Of a DNA stretch of 14,920 nt, positions 13,730-14,920 are shown in pieces (the stretch's first letter is position 1; each line of letters begins with the position of its first letter). Both the position numbers and the translations under genes were made by a program. Source of the DNA: Pseudomonadota bacterium. GTDB lineage: Bacteria; Pseudomonadota; Gammaproteobacteria; Burkholderiales; Thiobacillaceae. Under the pieces are notes generated by a model. It saw only the letters and a list, made by a program, of their open reading frames with translations, made no database searches and had not been told where the DNA came from. Location of the stretch: contig JAUPLV010000037.1 of NCBI GenBank assembly GCA_030836725.1, positions 1 through 14,920 of the forward strand. Reading direction: 5' to 3'.

Positions 13730-14920
13730 TCAGCGGCGCGTGACCCGCGCCGCGATCCAGGTGACGCCGATGGCGACCGCGATCAGCGCGAACGCCACGC
13801 CGAGCCGGTTTAGCCAGTCCGGCGCCAGCACCAGCAGCATTCCCAGCTGCAGCATCATCAGGCCAGACATCAGCTTCAGCAGGCGGCCTTCGTGCGCGCT
13901 CAGTTTTCGTGCGCCCAGGGTGAATGCGAACACGCCGACGATGACGGCGAGCGGGATCGCGTAGACGCCGTTGTACAAAGCCAGATAGAGGTAATGCTGG
14001 GTGGGGCCGAGATCCTGCAGCGTCAGCAGGCGGGTGTAGACCATGGGAAAACCGGCGGTGCACAGCAGCTCGTAGAAATTGACCGCCACCGCGAGCAGCA
14101 CCGTGGCGGCGAGCATCGCCGGCACGCTGCCGGCGGTCAGGATGGCGCGGGCGCGCTGGTAGATCGCGGGCTTGCGGTTCTCGGGAATCGACAGCGACAC
14201 ACCACGCCCGAAGACGAGGAAATCCTTGACGTTGATCAGCCCAACCGTTAGGGCTATCACCCCTGCGGCCAGCGTCACCCAGGCCAGATTGCCGAGCAGC
14301 TGGAACAGGTTGAGCCACGCCGCCATGAAGGCGAAGTACATCAGGCCCGACACCAGCACGAAGACGCCGCCGATGGCCAGCATGCGCGCCCGGCTGTGCT
14401 GGTGAACCATCAGCGACAGGAGGAACAGCAGGACGAAGAACGCACAGGGATTGAAGGCGTCGAGGCCGGCGATCAGCACGGTCAGCACCGGCAGCGACAG
14501 GGCATCGGCATCAACCGGTCCCAGGAACGGCAGCTCGAGCGCGGGCTCGGTTCGGGCGGCGGCGAGCGTGCCGCCGGAATGCGCGGCCTCGCGGCAGGCA
14601 TCCAGCGCGGCGAGCAGCGCCTTGCCGGTGCTGGCGTCGTCTTCCCAGCCGGTCCACATGCGACCGCAAAACAGCAGCGCCGGAACGGCCTGGGCTGTTT
14701 GCCCCAGCTGGTCGGCCAGCGCGACATAGTGGCGGACGTGATCGGGATGACGGCTGAGTTCCAGCGAATGCAACTTTACCCATGGCCGGCTGGCGGGGAT
14801 GGCCTCGACAAAGGGGCGCGCCTCCAGGCAATGCGGGCAGGTCAGCGACCAGAAGAAATACAGGTTCACTTCTGGGCGGCCGTCCGCGCCCGGCTCGACC
14901 CAGGTGGCAGCGGCCTCGGC
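13730..14920 (-). CDS. Thioredoxin-fold/CcdA-like membrane thiol-redox protein (5' partial)
   Basis: A membrane redox protein that probably moves electrons across the inner membrane for periplasmic thiol reduction or cytochrome c biogenesis. A GTG at 14869 could open a 379-residue frame, but the frame stays open to the right edge and reads AATWVEPGADGRPEVNLYF, plausibly the mature start behind a signal peptide, so the gene is taken as partial. Numbering from 14869: a thioredoxin-like domain (about 1-95) with WSLTCPHC (C11, C14) and a VP that may be the cis-proline (P63). A membrane domain with about seven hydrophobic stretches follows (roughly 127-375), holding NPC (C142) and ELLCTAGFP (C270), the two cysteines expected in CcdA/DsbD-type transporters. 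No link to the secretion locus is evident. Confidence 0.85.
   Translation of the reverse strand, partial: AEAAATWVEPGADGRPEVNLYFFWSLTCPHCLEARPFVEAIPASRPWVKLHSLELSRHPDHVRHYVALADQLGQTAQAVPALLFCGRMWTGWEDDASTGKALLAALDACREAAHSGGTLAAARTEPALELPFLGPVDADALSLPVLTVLIAGLDAFNPCAFFVLLFLLSLMVHQHSRARMLAIGGVFVLVSGLMYFAFMAAWLNLFQLLGNLAWVTLAAGVIALTVGLINVKDFLVFGRGVSLSIPENRKPAIYQRARAILTAGSVPAMLAATVLLAVAVNFYELLCTAGFPMVYTRLLTLQDLGPTQHYLYLALYNGVYAIPLAVIVGVFAFTLGARKLSAHEGRLLKLMSGLMMLQLGMLLVLAPDWLNRLGVAFALIAVAIGVTWIAARVTRR

Noticed and set aside
1..14920. CRISPR array, tRNA or rRNA genes
   Set aside because: No regularly spaced direct repeats and no recognisable tRNA or rRNA sequence were seen.

Overview
The window is a GC-rich chromosomal segment, most likely from a betaproteobacterium (Thiobacillus/Rhodocyclales/Burkholderiales-like). 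I infer this from codon use, from the RhlE-type helicase, and from the gene order of the central locus; no rRNA or tRNA is present to confirm it. Seventeen features are given below, thirteen of which are protein genes.

Layout. (1) 2-1081, +: the C-terminal part of a NarL-family sensor histidine kinase (PAS, HisKA_3, HATPase), cut by the window edge. (2) 1300-11169, +: a compact locus for a hybrid pseudopilus/type II-like secretion machine. It encodes the major pseudopilin GspG, the platform protein GspF, the ATPase GspE, PilM-, PilN-, PilO- and PilP-like alignment proteins, a large lipoprotein secretin with N-terminal TPR-like repeats and a C-terminal cohesin-like domain, and three further GspG-like pseudopilins. 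(3) 11232-11888, +: a NarL/FixJ response regulator, the obvious candidate partner of the kinase, so a two-component pair brackets the secretion locus. (4) 12105-13532, +: an RhlE-type DEAD-box RNA helicase with its own sigma-70-like promoter. (5) 13543-13697: an interspersed palindromic repeat between convergent genes. (6) 13730-14920, -: a thioredoxin-fold/CcdA-like membrane fusion protein, cut by the right edge.

How it works together. GspE would power pseudopilus assembly from the GspF platform. The PilM/N/O/P-like proteins would couple the inner-membrane base to the outer-membrane secretin. Most junctions in the operon are 4-nt stop/start overlaps (GTGA or ATGA), which implies one polycistronic message and stoichiometric translation. 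No prepilin peptidase, retraction ATPase, GspH/I/J/K set or obvious secreted substrate is encoded here, so these must lie elsewhere or be shared with another pilus system.

The most notable unexplained structure is at 7145-7456, the only long break in the tightly packed operon. It holds a pair of imperfect 27-bp inverted repeats (23 of 27 positions pair, with a 12-bp perfect core) about 190 bp apart. This looks like a small non-autonomous mobile element (MITE-like) inserted between the pilP-like gene and the secretin gene.
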